NCBI GenBank assembly: GCA_050084985.1
Contig: JBITNC010000001.1
Span: forward strand, 28,892,001 to 28,956,000
Source: Nageia nagi
Lineage: Eukaryota; Pinophyta
Length of the DNA: 64,000 nt
Direction: 5' to 3'
Shown: in pieces, positions 47,113 to 58,420 of the stretch
Numbering within the stretch: the stretch's first letter is position 1
Layout of the letters: each line of letters starts with the position of its first letter
The notes under the pieces: model-generated
Databases searched by the model: none
The model's input: only the letters and a program-made list of their open reading frames with translations
Told to the model about the DNA's origin: nothing
Translations under genes and position numbers: made by a program

Positions 47113-47192
47113 TAGTAGCTAAAGATACTTTAAGCATTAAGTGAATTTATATTAAAGATAAATATTACACAATATTACATTACAATTTTAAA
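47113..47192 (-). repeat. Copia-2 3' LTR, right fragment
   Basis: It carries CTTTAAGCATTAAGTGAATT and CAATATTACATTACAATTT, the missing end of the LTR begun at 17462. It is followed by copia-type 3' internal sequence that matches copia-1 33760-34060 on the opposite strand. Confidence 0.87.
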
Positions 47193-47948
47193 TTCTTCCT
47201 TAATGTAAAATTGGGTATAGAGTTGAAAAGACAAAGAAGAAAGAGAAAGTAAGAGAGAGTTCTCCTCTAAGAGATACAAGTGAAGATGAGAACTTTTTAT
47301 ATCTTTGAAAAAGTAATAGAATATAGATGGTTCTACAATAGATCAAGTACTTAACCATTTTAACAAATGGTTTTACAATACAATCATTAACTAAAAACTA
47401 GTTTTTTTGTAAAAGAGTATTCATTCAACATCATGTTGAAATGATGAGTCTCCACGAGCCTACATACCTGAAATAACTTGCAATCTTAAGAAGAACTTGC
47501 AAGTTACAAGCAACTCAAAAACAAGATCAACTAGATATATCATATACACTCATATAAGATAGATGTCATCCATAAACTGATCAAATATACCAAGTCATTA
47601 CATATGCATAATCAACCAATTGATATTAATGCATTCTCAACTAAAGATATAAAAAATATTATCAATCTTTATAAAAAAAAATTTGATTTTTGATTTTTTT
47701 GTTTGTTTGTTTTAAATCATTATTTTGTATTTGTTGAGGGTATATGAAGGTGTTATCATAACATAATATTTTATAATTTAATTCTCCCCTTTGATAATAA
47801 CTTTATCTAACAAATAGTTATACAAATATGTTAACTTAACCATGTCACAAATGATAAAAAAATAATAGAACTAAACCACAAGTTTAGATCTTTAAGCCAT
47901 AGATAGCAACTTGACCAAACACAAGATTTACAAAGCATAAGCCACATA

Positions 47949-48208
47949 CTAAATAAACTTGACTCTACCAAAAGTGAGCCAAGATGCCACAATAAATAAA
48001 TTTGACTTTATCAAGAATGAGCCAAGATGCCATAATAAATAAACTTGACTTTACTAAGAGTGAGTCAAGATGCCATAATAAATAAACTTGACTTTACCAA
48101 TAGTGAGCCAAGATGCCACAACAAATAAACTTGACTTTACCAAGAGTGAGTCAAGATGCCACAATAAATAAAATTGATTTTACCAAGAGCGATTCAAGAT
48201 GCCATCTT
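47949..48208. repeat. 43-bp tandem repeat, six units
   Basis: Six consecutive units contain variants of AAATAAACTTGACTTTACCA followed by GAGTGAG(C/T)CAAGATGCCA. It lies inside copia-2 and is not found in copia-1. Confidence 0.85.
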
Positions 48209-50339
48209 AACCATACTAATAGTTAAAATGTATATGATGAAAAAAGATATCATTCATATAACAAGGATGGAATTTTTTATCAAAGATTGTAATGTGGATA
48301 AGGGCAAATCTTTTTAATTTCTCCAACATTCAACAATCACGGAGAAGGTAAAACCTTTTTTAACTACTTTAAGAATGTATTTATGGATAAGGGAAAACCT
48401 TTTTAACCACTCCATACACTACAATAAGCAATGTGGCAAACAATCCATCATCATAGATAAAACTTTCTAACATAGAAGTAAAATATGGCAAACAATGCCC
48501 TATAAATCATCATGAAGATGTGAAGCCAATACTTATATTCACAACCATCCTAAGGATGAAGTAAGCATTACTTCACTCCTTCTTAAGGATAAACTTATCA
48601 ATAAAATTTTATTTTTATGGATAATAAACACAAATTCCTATCAAAAATTTACTTCTTGATAAAAAAATGCTTGGATTTTATTTTTGCTAGCAATGTGGCA
48701 TAATCCATCAACATGGATATTCTTTTAGAAAATGGAAGTATACTTAGATTTTACTCTCCATTAAGGGTAACTTCATAAAAATTGAAGCATATTACAAAAA
48801 TCTATACATGTAGAGAGGAATGTACATTTCTCAAAAGGTACTAGTACACTTCCTTTCCAAAGCAAGATTAATATTGCATTATCAATATCCTCAATAAGTC
48901 TTTTGAAGAAAAAATTAAAAACTTTTTACTCCAAGTATAATATCCAATGTTGAGTAAGTTTATAAACTCTACTCTAACAATCATATGTGCATTAAAAAAA
49001 AATCCAACTAGGATATATATATAAAAAAATATGCACAACCAATGAGGATAAGCATGTTTGAAGAAAGCTTACACAAACTTTTATTTCAAAGAATTAATTT
49101 TGGAAGTTCAAAAAATTCCATATCAACTATTTGATATAATAAATGTGTAGAGATACACAAATATCAATTTTAGAGTTCAATGCACATTATTAATCATTGC
49201 CAATATGCAACCAATAAGGATTGTGCATACCAAAGTTTGAAAGGAATTATTGTGAAATTCTCACTTCAAACACAATGCACACCCACAACAAATTTGCATA
49301 GCATTGCAACCAAGAATGATATAGCATATTAAAATTTGAAATATAATTTTACTTAGATTTCAAACATTATGCACATCTGAGCACATCACATTATGCATAT
49401 CCATAAATAAAGTGTGCATAACAAATTGCAATTTAATGTAATATATTGGACATTAACAATTAATGCTAATATACAACCAACCAAAGGGTTGCAATATTTT
49501 GGACATTATCAATTAATTCTATCAATTAAATTTGATTTAAATATGTTCAATGTTATTTTGAAAGAAATTGCAATATTTTCAAAATAATTGCACAATAATG
49601 GTGGCAAGTAACTTTGATCATTTTTAAAATTTGCTTTCAAAAATTAAAACAAATATGTACAATTGCAATATTTGTCACTTAGTCTCATAAGATTATAAAC
49701 ATAATATATGATTTTATCCAAAAATATGTGTCCAAGACATAATTTTCCAAAAGAAATTAGTTTGTAATTTTTTTTTTGCAAAAAATGGTTATATTTATTA
49801 TCCATAAGCATGTGCATACTTGTAACAACTTTTAATATTATAATAACACTAACAAAAAAATTTAAATACTAATTTTAAACTTTACTTAAAGTCTAGGAAA
49901 GATCACATTCCTTACCATAAAGTAAATAATTGCATATGATAATTTAAAGGCACTAATATGCTTTGTATTTAAATATTTTACTAAATTTAAAAAATTTGAT
50001 ATTAACCCTTACCAGCACATGGTTAAAAAAGGTAGCATGCCTTTTTTTTTAAGTTTCTATTCCATAACAACACTTTTGTATGTAAAAAAACTTTAAAAAA
50101 TAACAAATAAAAAGTTGTTAATATTATTTTTAAATGGTAATTTTTATAAAAATATAAATTATTTTATGAAAAAATAAACTTATGCATTTTTAAAAAATTG
50201 GTCTAAAAAGATACCATCTTTTTAATGCATATTGGAAAGTTTTTTTTAAAGAAAAAAACAAAACTTTCCTTTTGTAAAAAAAAATACCTAGATAAAAAAA
50301 TCTCTTAAAAAGTTTTAAAAAATTATGATTTTACATTTG

Positions 50340-50790
50340 CCAAGAAGAAAGCATGGCAAGAGCACCACAACTAGGTAGCTAGAGGAGCAGTAGAGGACTG
50401 CTATTGCACAACGTTGGCCTTAAGAAGGAACAAGAGAAAGGGTAGATGATGGCAACCAAAAAAAAGGGAGAGGGGGTCGTTGACCTTGGCCACTCACCAT
50501 CCCAAGTGGGGAACCACCAACCCTATCCATGTGCCACCCCAAGTGGGGAGCTGTTGGCCCTAGCCACACACTAACCCAAGTGCAGAGCCACAAGCCTTGG
50601 TTGCATGCCACCCCAAGTGGGGAGATGTCGGCCCTAGTCATACACCACCCCAAGTGGGGGATGCATCGACCAATAGGTTTTGCACCTTCCCACAAGGGGG
50701 GCCATGACCTGCAGGCTACGCACCTTCCCATAAGGGGGGCAGCGACCTATAGGCTGTGTGCCTTCCCATAAGAGAGGTCACATGCCTAGG
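50340..50790. repeat. GC-rich island with tandem CCACCCCAAGTGGGG units
   Basis: At least five units of about 50 bp contain CCACCCCAAGTGGGG or close variants, and the flank has three units with CCTTCCCA(C/T)AAGGGGGGC. Each core is itself an inverted repeat. The island lies in the copia-2 leader, surrounded by very AT-rich DNA. Short reading frames across it are repeat-driven and not taken as genes. Confidence 0.75.
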
Positions 50791-50953
50791 AATAGACCCT
50801 TTTTTTAGCTTTTTTTAAAATAAAAACAAAAATTAATTTTGTTTTTATTTATTATTTTATAATAATATAGAAAAAATAAATAATAAAAAATGGTATTATG
50901 TTTTTCAAAAAAAAAAATTGTAATAATGTTTTTTTTTAATATTAGTTTTTCTA

Positions 50954-50956
<3 letters not shown>

Positions 50957-51023
<67 letters not shown>
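50957..51023. repeat. TA dinucleotide microsatellite
   Basis: A nearly uninterrupted run of AT dinucleotides of about 65 bp in the copia-2 leader. Confidence 0.95.
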
Positions 51024-51027
<4 letters not shown>

Positions 51028-51472
51028 ATGCACTTAAATTTTTACAAATATATTGTCAAAAAATTATGCAATAGCATTATAGTAGTGTTGTAGACTAAAA
51101 AAATTACAAGACTTTTAATTATTTCTATAATAAATAGAAACATGTAATTTTAAGCCATAACAACCCATCTAAGCAAATTAACTTAAAATTTGCATACTAT
51201 TACTACACACTAAGCAATTTTACTAAAACAAATTGCAACTAACAAATTGTTAGTAAAAAATGCATAGTAAAAATTGAACTAACAACATAATAATATATTA
51301 TCTTTTTTAATCAAACTTTGTTAGACTTAATCTCATCATCAAGAAACCAAAAGAGATTAGCAAAATTTTGATAGAAAGAGATAGATTATACCTTGAAACA
51401 TTTTTACCTCAACAATTTGAATGGAGAGAGAAGATGAATGGACCTTCAAGTTGAAGCAACGACTTCAAGAAT

Positions 51473-51485
51473 GGTTCTGATACCA
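51473..51485 (-). promoter_or_regulatory. Copia-2 primer-binding site
   Basis: Minus strand TGGTATCAGAACC, two bases from the LTR end; complementary to the 3' end of initiator tRNA-Met as in many plant LTR elements. Confidence 0.82.
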
Positions 51486-51487
51486 CT

Positions 51488-51974
51488 TGATGGAATTGAA
51501 GGATTCCTTATAACCAAGATCATCTTGAAGTTTCTCTAACAAATCTACCGTTCATCCATCTACCAACATAAGAAATAATCACACAAAATATAATGCATGA
51601 TGTATAGTGGTTCCTCCATCTCTTAGGAGTACATTCACTTTGAACCATCATTCTATTACTTTCTCGAAAGATAACTCTCCTAAAAATTCTCAAGACAAGC
51701 ATTACCATGCTTCATCAAGTTTGATCAAGTTACATAATGAAAGAAGTGCCTCTCTATTTATAATAACTAACCCACCTTTTAACCTTCCTTTTACCCAAGG
51801 GTAAGGTTAAAGATGTTTCTATATTTATCCTCTTTCTATAGTTATTCCTCTTTCTATTTGTATTCCCTTAATGCTTTAAGGTGTATAAATATATTTTAAG
51901 CATTAAGTGAATTTATATTAAAGAGAAATATTACATAATAAATATTAAACAATATTACATTACAATTTCCAACA
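51488..51974 (-). repeat. Copia-2 5' LTR (complete, 487 bp)
   Basis: Minus strand: it starts TGTTGGAAATTGTAATG and ends CCTTCAATTCCATCA, giving the usual TG...CA ends. It matches 17462-17849 and 47113-47192. It also resembles the copia-1 LTR (for example GTACTCCCAAGGAGGGAGGA against its counterpart near 51608-51632). Confidence 0.88.
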
Positions 51975-52144
51975 CTTATTAATTAACTTAGAAATATTTT
52001 TGCATATAATAAAAAATTACCTCATCAATTGAATTTTTTGCTAGAAGGGCATCATTTGGAGAAGCCCTCAACATGTCTTCCCACTCTAGCCATAAAACTA
52101 ATACCCCTTCTTCACATTCCATCAAATCTCCCATACATTTGAAA
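51975..52144. repeat. Repeat R, copy 2, middle part
   Basis: It begins with the second CTTAT and then TAATTAACTTAGAAATATTT, matching copy 1 from about 10665. It ends in CATTTGAAA (52136-52144) where the MITE starts. Confidence 0.85.
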
Positions 52145-52744
52145 GGAGAAGACTATCCTCTAACCAAATTTGTGGATATACACCCTAAGTATATCTACAA
52201 GTGAGCGAAGCAGGTGAAGCGGATCGATGATGTGGTGGCAATGGTAGATATATTTAGGGTGTATATCATATTTATTCATATATTATAGGCATATATCAAT
52301 TGAATGCATATATTTTGGGCATATATCAATTAAATGCATAAATTATGGGCATATATCAATTTAATGCATAAATTTGGGATGTATATTAGGTTAAAAATAT
52401 GCAAAAACATGGACCCAAAAATTTATAAATGTTGATGCAAAAATCCTAAGTGAGATTTGAACATGAGTCACCATTTTTTGGTTGCGGTGCATTAGCCAAT
52501 ATACCATTAAGTTAGAAACAAAATGTAGTGAAAGTTTTAAATTTTATATATTTTGAATAGTATACCTTGGTTGTATATCCTCATTGACCAATATACCATA
52601 GGCATATATCCTCAATGAATAATATACCTTGGGTGTATATAGATGAGCGATGGTATGATGGAGAACCATACAACGGGATGTGGTAGGGTTGTACAAATAC
52701 CTAGGGCATATATATGTGAATTTGACCAAAGGATAGTCTTCTCC
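52145..52744. mobile_element. 600-bp Mutator-like MITE
   Basis: The ends are inverted repeats: GGAGAAGACTATCC at the left and GGATAGTCTTCTCC at the right, with weaker matching for about 25 further bases. It is flanked by the perfect 9-bp duplication CATTTGAAA (52136-52144 and 52745-52753). Nine-bp duplications are typical of Mutator-like elements. R copy 1 has the uninterrupted site (ATGTTTGAAAATG near 10828). There is no transposase. Inside are about four AT-rich subrepeats (52290-52385) around GGGCATATATCAATT. Confidence 0.9.
52290..52385. repeat. 30-bp subrepeats inside the MITE
   Basis: Three to four units of GGGCATATATCAATT(T/A)AATG then CATAAATT. Confidence 0.8.
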
Positions 52745-52810
52745 CATTTGAAAATGCTATAAGAGTTCAGACAAATAAACAACACCATTTCATAGATCTT
52801 TGTTTACACC
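52745..52810. repeat. Repeat R, copy 2, right end
   Basis: CATTTGAAAATGCTATAAGAG and ACACCATTTCATAGATCT match copy 1 around 10826-10870. Similarity ends near 52810. Confidence 0.78.
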
Positions 52811-53726
52811 TAAAAATGGTCCCTTTAACATAGTACACTTATGTCTAACTTTACATACATATTTAATCAAATTTAATTATATCTTAGTCATATTTTATCT
52901 TATTATCATATATTTCTTAGGTTGTGCTCTTATTTTTATGTCAGGTACACCAATACAACTTCAACCTATATTAGAGGGGTAAAATGGTAATATCATGCCT
53001 GATATAAATGTAAGTATCTCTAACCTGGGGAAAGCATGTCAAGATTACTTCTCAATAGTTGATACCCTACACTTGGGTATTTTTAAATTCCTCTTATTGA
53101 GACTAAAATCTTATTATCACTTGAGCAAATATTTGTTATCCATCTTCATAATCATATGCTTGATTCGACTTATCATCATATTTTTTGTAATTGATCCTTA
53201 TTGGTGAGCCTCATTATATCAAAATGTTAGCACTCATGCTAACATTTTTTCCCACATTGAATTCCAAGAGATTGGAGCTTGTATTGATATTCTTTCTGTA
53301 GTTAGCTTTAGGGCTCATACAACAAGGTCACCTTCCTTTGATAAGTTCATCCTGCATATCCTCTCTATGACTTAGGTAAGGACACACATATTTATATTAC
53401 ACTTAATTCCTTTCTCTTTAGTTTGTGTATTCATTTTACATCTTGATATCAATGTAATTATTTATTATGTTACTACACTATTATACTGTTATTTCCCCTT
53501 ATTAATGTATTTTTATTTAAGTTAATTAGCTTAGTTAATGCATTCTTAAATGTTTATATGTATTTCGTTCATTTAAGATAAAACCTTAGGTATACCAAAA
53601 CACATATCAACATCATCTGTTTATGATTTTTTCTTTCTCTTAATTAGGGTTAGAATAAAAGTTACTTTCAAACCTATAATTTTATTATACTGTCAAACCT
53701 ACTGAGGGTTTTATTTACATATTATA
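52811..53726. other. No gene seen; small perfect hairpin
   Basis: AT-rich DNA. 53221-53248 is an 11-bp perfect inverted repeat, AAAATGTTAGC and GCTAACATTTT, around the loop ACTCAT. No gene or partner element was recognised. Confidence 0.45.
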
Positions 53727-54142
53727 TGTTAGGATCCCACATCCTAACATTTACTTAGGTTTATTTATGTTTTAGTTAATTTAATTATTTGATTGCATTG
53801 GCTTGTAATGTGAACCATCATATTTTATAAGGTGAAATACCATTTTGAATATAAACCATCAATTAGGGTAGGATGACTATAAATACTTTTAAGAGGGGTA
53901 AAGAGATCATCTTGAAAAATCATTTATCTTTTTAAGTTGTAAGAATGAAACCCCCTTGAAGTAGAATGCGATTCATATTGCTATCTATAAAGTTATTTTG
54001 TTATGTTATTTATTGTTAATCTAAGTATCTTGTTCCATTTACTTTACATGATGTATTACGAGCTTGTGGTTATTTCATATTTTAGTATTTTCTTATGTTA
54101 TTTAGGAAAAAATCCCTTTTTAGTTTTGCTAGGTTCTTAACA
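53727..54142 (+). mobile_element. Lone LTR with primer-binding site (copia-like)
   Basis: TGTTAGGATCCCACATCC to TTCTTAACA is 416 bp with TG...CA ends. It is followed after two bases by TGGTATTAAAGCTTTGC (54145-54161), a variant of the initiator-tRNA-Met primer site. A TATA-like ACTATAAATAC lies near 53877. This is a 5' LTR plus leader start; no partner LTR or pol was found to the right within the window. Assignment to copia rests on the ends only. Confidence 0.65.
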
Positions 54143-54144
54143 AG

Positions 54145-54161
54145 TGGTATTAAAGCTTTGC
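54145..54161 (+). promoter_or_regulatory. Primer-binding site of the lone LTR
   Basis: TGGTATTAAAGCTTTGC; the second half (AAAGCTTTG) matches the site of the small LTR element at 14432-14449. Confidence 0.6.
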
Positions 54162-54694
54162 TTTTGGCTACTTATGGGCATTTTTGTGTGGTCACACTGA
54201 GTGAAAAAGCTAGAAATTATCCTTTTTACAACCAAAACTTTACCTAAATTTTTACAAATTGGAAGGTTGCATCGAAGAGAAACCTTAGAAATTATTATTT
54301 TTTCAACCAAAACTCTCTCCATTTTTTTTAAAATCCCAAGAAACCCTTAAACTTGTCACTTGAAATAATAACTCCAAAATAGGCAAAAACTTCCAGTGTG
54401 AATATCTCCCAAACCATAAGGAATTAGCAAATTCTGAGAGTGCTCATGGATTCATGGTGGATAATAATATTATTCACATTTTATTTCACTTCATTCAAGA
54501 TATATTTATTGGTGATTAGTTTGATTTATTTATTTGTGCAACTTTCATCTTCCTAAAAATGATCTATGTTGAAGAAAATAATTTCTTCTTGGTTTCTTGG
54601 AGAAGACTTGATTGCACTTCATTATTCTTAGACTTCATCTAGTACTCTTCTTATTTTGATATAAACATTTTTACGATGCTCTTGTGAATACTTT

Positions 54695-54790
54695 ATGTTT
54701 ATAGAGGCCATATTGTAAAATATTATTGGGAGATGGGAGAGAAGGCATACATGCTTATGGAGAATAATATAAAAATATGATGGTATTTTT
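54695..54790. repeat. Dispersed repeat shared with 63710-63800
   Basis: Both copies contain GTAAAATATT(A/G)TTGGGAG, then CATGCTTAT/TATGCTTTT and an AAATATGA block. Probably a transposon fragment. Confidence 0.6.
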
Positions 54791-56775
54791 TTTTTAAATG
54801 GTGAATGAGTATGTATTTATATTTTATGTTATTGTGTCTTATTTGAGGAATTTTGTGATTGACTAAAGGACTATTATAGCTGGTTTATTTATGACAATTG
54901 CAACTAGTTTGGGAATTTGCTATGCTTAGCCTAAGGATAATTTGACAAAAAATATATGTAGGGTTGGTTATATAAGGGGAACTATCATAATAAGGATTTT
55001 ATGCACATGAATGATAATAATTTGAATCTGTTGTATACCCCTTTTGTTATTTTTGTTAGTACAATTGACTCCATATACAATTACTTTACAAACCCTACAA
55101 TAATATCTCTCTATTTATGATGCTAATTATGGTTTATCCTAATATTAAGGTATTTGAAATCATACATTAAATCATGATGCATATCTTTAACTTTAAACTA
55201 ATATATAAAAATGAAGCATATTTGTATGTTTCTTAACAATCCAAAATCAACAAGAAGTGTATAATAAAACATCAATTTATAAACATAAATAACAAAATAG
55301 TTCTTCAAATAAAGGAGGCATTAACAAATAAAATTAGGCTATAGGTAGTTTTCTTCAACATGTTATCTATATTGAACTTATGAAGTCACATAAATAAATA
55401 CATACCTTACACTCAATACTCATTGCTCTTTTATGTAACTCATAATGAATTTATATGGAAGGTTTATTATTTTTTGGTTTGAATCTTATCCCTCATAATA
55501 TCTTGATGTTACCTTGTAACTTAATTATATATGAAGATGTAATGCCTATGAGCATAAAGTGCTATAGTTAAATATGTTTATTTATTTTGGAACATTTACC
55601 TCATGCTCTACTTATTTTGGTATTATATTTTTATCATATTTTAGAATTAAGGTTTTCTAATTTAGTGTAAATATTTTTTTCTTCATAAACATATCCCATA
55701 TGATCTCAAGATCTATTTAAACAAAAATAATTACTCCTCATTCTATTATTTTTGCTAAATTTGATGCAATATACCCCATGTTATCTCTTGAAATGTTTTA
55801 TGTTATCCAGCCTCTAAATAGGATCCATTAATAAAATCCAAAATGATGATGTATCCTCTCTTAATGCTCAAATATTTTATGCAACTACTAAGTAAAGGCA
55901 TTCACTAGTGTTGGAATTCAGATGCCACCTCTCTAATGTGATCCATAGGCCTAGATATCAAGTGACTACATCTCTCAAACATGACTTCTAATCTTTCTAC
56001 CAAAGATATCAACAAAGGATTAGGAAGGAAAACTACTTGGATTGCCTAAATACAAATGGATTGAACTAAAAACTACTTTAATCAAAGCTCTTACATAATC
56101 AACAAGTTTACATGAACTAGAGAATGATATTATTATCATCCCTAACTACATGAAGCTACACATATCTCATGGTGTCTATTTTCCCCTTAGCTAAATAATG
56201 GCTTGTTCACACCAACTCCATATTGAGATAAACTATTGTTTCCTTAAGGATCAATGTATATGCAAACTCTCCAACATGGAACTAGATACCAAAGAGAATT
56301 TTATATTCATTTATCTCATATGCTATGAAATTAATGGTTGATTCCATTACTCCTTTAGAGGTTCCCACACTTTGAAATCATTAATGAATTATAAAGATAA
56401 AAAATATGTTGCACTTTATATCAAAGAAGCCATCCATCTTAGACAAAAAGTGATTATTGATATATTCTATAGCATGTCGAGTTTTAGGCACAAGTCATAT
56501 CCTATTTCAAACCATAAGAATATACAAATTGGAAATTTCACATCAACATTGAAGATTCTTGAAGGATCACTGATTGGCGTATGATTGTTAAACCAACTAG
56601 GGCTAATTTATTTGGTGGTAACATAAGGAACTTCTTCCCAATTTTAAATGTTGATGGAGTCCTTTGATTAAAATATATAGACTTCATTCCTCAACTAAAA
56701 ATATTGTATGTTTACTCTCTTTTATTTACTTTATTCATACATATAAGAGTTGCACTACATGCTCTCTTGTTTTAT

Positions 56776-56965
56776 TATATGTATTTTTCTACAATCATGT
56801 TGACAGTTTTGGTCACCCATGAATATTAATATCAAATTTTAAAATTTATAGATAACACATACTCTTTGAGCCATGCCATTAAACTTTTCAATGTCATTAT
56901 TGATATTGGATTGGACATGTTTATTATATTTTTAATATCTTTTCTTAATCCATTTCTAAAAGCTT
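56776..56965. repeat. Dispersed repeat shared with 20-175
   Basis: See the copy at the start of the window; the best-conserved block is TCACCCATGAATATTAATAT. Confidence 0.4.
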
Positions 56966-58156
56966 CCATATAACATATTTGTCCAAATTTATTACAAGAT
57001 TAAAACTAGTAGTAAATTCATTATTATATTCTTCTATAGATAGAATCTGTCTAGTTTTCATAAGTTATGCTATGTAAGAAATTAATTCTATATATCATAA
57101 TCTTTTGGAATTATTTCGATAAATGAGTTGTATGGATTCTTTTTAATTCCCCATTGAACCATACAAGTGATTCCCACTCAAAATATCTTAGTGCTAATTA
57201 AATTCTACATAAAGATGGTATATCATGCATGAACAAATTCATATCCATCTTTGTGATAGATCAAGTAGGTTTTCCACCCAAAAATAATGGTTGAGTAATC
57301 TTAGGGATTAAAACTTCCTTAGAGGAAAATACAACTTCCAAAAAGTAATCCAAACTAGGATCTTCACAAAATTCAATTATAAAATTATCTCTAAAATTGA
57401 TCTCTAGTGAATGTTAATATAATTTAATAGTGGAATCCTGATCTAAATTATGGTGGTTTTTGAGCTGAAAGATTGCCAAGTGATGTGTTAGTGTATAATT
57501 CTATAATCGAGGGCTTTACAGTAAATAATTGAAATTAAAAGTGTTTTATTTTTTAATGTCATTTTACTCCAATGAAGATTGACCATTTTGATTTCTTTTC
57601 ATGCTCTTTGAGTCATGGGTGTTTGCATGAAGATGACAATCTGACTAAATTTATTTTTTTTGCTTCATTTTAGAGTTGTAAATCCTTATGAGTTTGTTAT
57701 GGCTATTTTTTGATAAATATTATGGTGTAGCCTTGTGTTCTATTAATGTTATTTGGTTTGTTTATGTGATTTTAGATGAAAAGGTGGCTACATTTTATTT
57801 TCCCCCTGTCACTATCTTCTAAATTTTTCTTTCTCTTTTAATTTTTTATGAATATTTCTGAATGACATCTAATGTTCTCTTACTGCATGGGAATTTTATT
57901 TTCTATGAGAATTAGTAAGTATTCACATAATATTTTATTGATGTGAAATTTGGGTTTACTTCACCTTACAAAGTAAATTTTAACAAGTAGCAGTGCTTTT
58001 GCAATTAAAACATCATCATCAATATGGTTAATTTTTAAATTCATTATGGAGTGTCTAAAGTTTTGTTTAATTTCTTAAGTTTGTTATGAAGCCTCGAAGA
58101 TTTTGTTTATTTTATATTTTTCTCTATTGCAAAGAAGCTAGCTTGAATTTGGTGAG

Positions 58157-58420
58157 ATGGCGATTCCATCTCCTAAAATGCAAGCCAAGAGAAAACAAGC
58201 CATCAATAATGATGGTCTTTCCATATTCACTTTTAATGTTCTTCTACCTAATGGATCGAACTTAGTCTTGACGTTAGAAAATTTGGATGAAGAAATATCC
58301 ATGAGAGATTTTATGTGACTTATTAGAAGGAAATGCAAGAAGGAAGAATTGGAGAATGAAATGAGATCAATTAATTGGGGCACCATGTTTACTTATAAGA
58401 CACCATGGGAAATAGAATAA
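58157..58420 (+). pseudogene. Broken exon resembling the N-terminus of GMI1-type SMC-hinge ATPases
   Basis: ATG 58157 opens MAIPSPKMQAKRKQAINNDG, then LSIFTFNVLLPNGSNLVLTL and EEISMRDFM, followed by TGA at 58316-58318. The same frame continues LIRRKCKKEE, SINWGTMF to TAA at 58418. The pattern F-F-VLLPNG--L-L-L----EISM--F, then a basic stretch and INWG, resembles the start of plant GMI1-like proteins (SMC flexible hinge, GHKL ATPase, DNA repair). The similarity is from memory of the family, over 80 residues only. No further exon was found, so this is a fragment. Confidence 0.4.

Larger units (their letters stand above)
47193..51472 (-). other. Copia-2 internal region without coding capacity
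   Basis: 47193-47600 matches the 3' end of copia-1 (reverse orientation), including the GAGAGTTCTCCTC block. The rest is AT-rich leader-like DNA with a tandem repeat (47949-48208), a GC-rich island (50340-50790) and a TA run. No gag, protease, integrase or RT motif is seen on either strand. Confidence 0.7.
17462..51974 (-). mobile_element. Copia-2: coding-less copia-family LTR element, split by later insertions
   Basis: The outer boundaries are TGATGGAATTG at 17462 and TTTCCAACA at 51974, flanked on both sides by the 5-bp duplication CTTAT. The 5' LTR is 51488-51974. The 3' LTR is 17462-17849 plus 47113-47192, broken by gypsy-A. The primer-binding site TGGTATCAGAACC lies on the minus strand at 51485-51473. 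The LTRs and the last 400 bp before the 3' LTR align with copia-1, so both belong to one family. The own internal DNA is only about 4.3 kb (47193-51487) and has no gag-pol reading frame, so this copy is non-autonomous or deleted. Confidence 0.88.
54162..58156. other. AT-rich DNA with repeat fragments, no gene
   Basis: The start should be the leader of the lone LTR element. 54695-54790 is a dispersed repeat shared with 63710-63800 (GTAAAATATT(A/G)TTGGGAG). 56776-56965 is shared with 20-175. No reading frame in this stretch has a recognisable product. Confidence 0.5.

Noticed and set aside
50420-50771. Frames across the CCACCCCAAGTGGGG repeats
   Set aside because: The peptide repetition follows the DNA repeat and there is no start context or domain; the region is a retroelement leader.
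50957-51023. Long TA run as a possible origin or recombination site
   Set aside because: Simple TA microsatellites are common in plant repeats and nothing else nearby supports a function.
58138-58386. Minus-strand 82-codon frame
   Set aside because: It is antisense to the plus-strand exon that has the protein-like pattern; no domain is seen on the minus strand.
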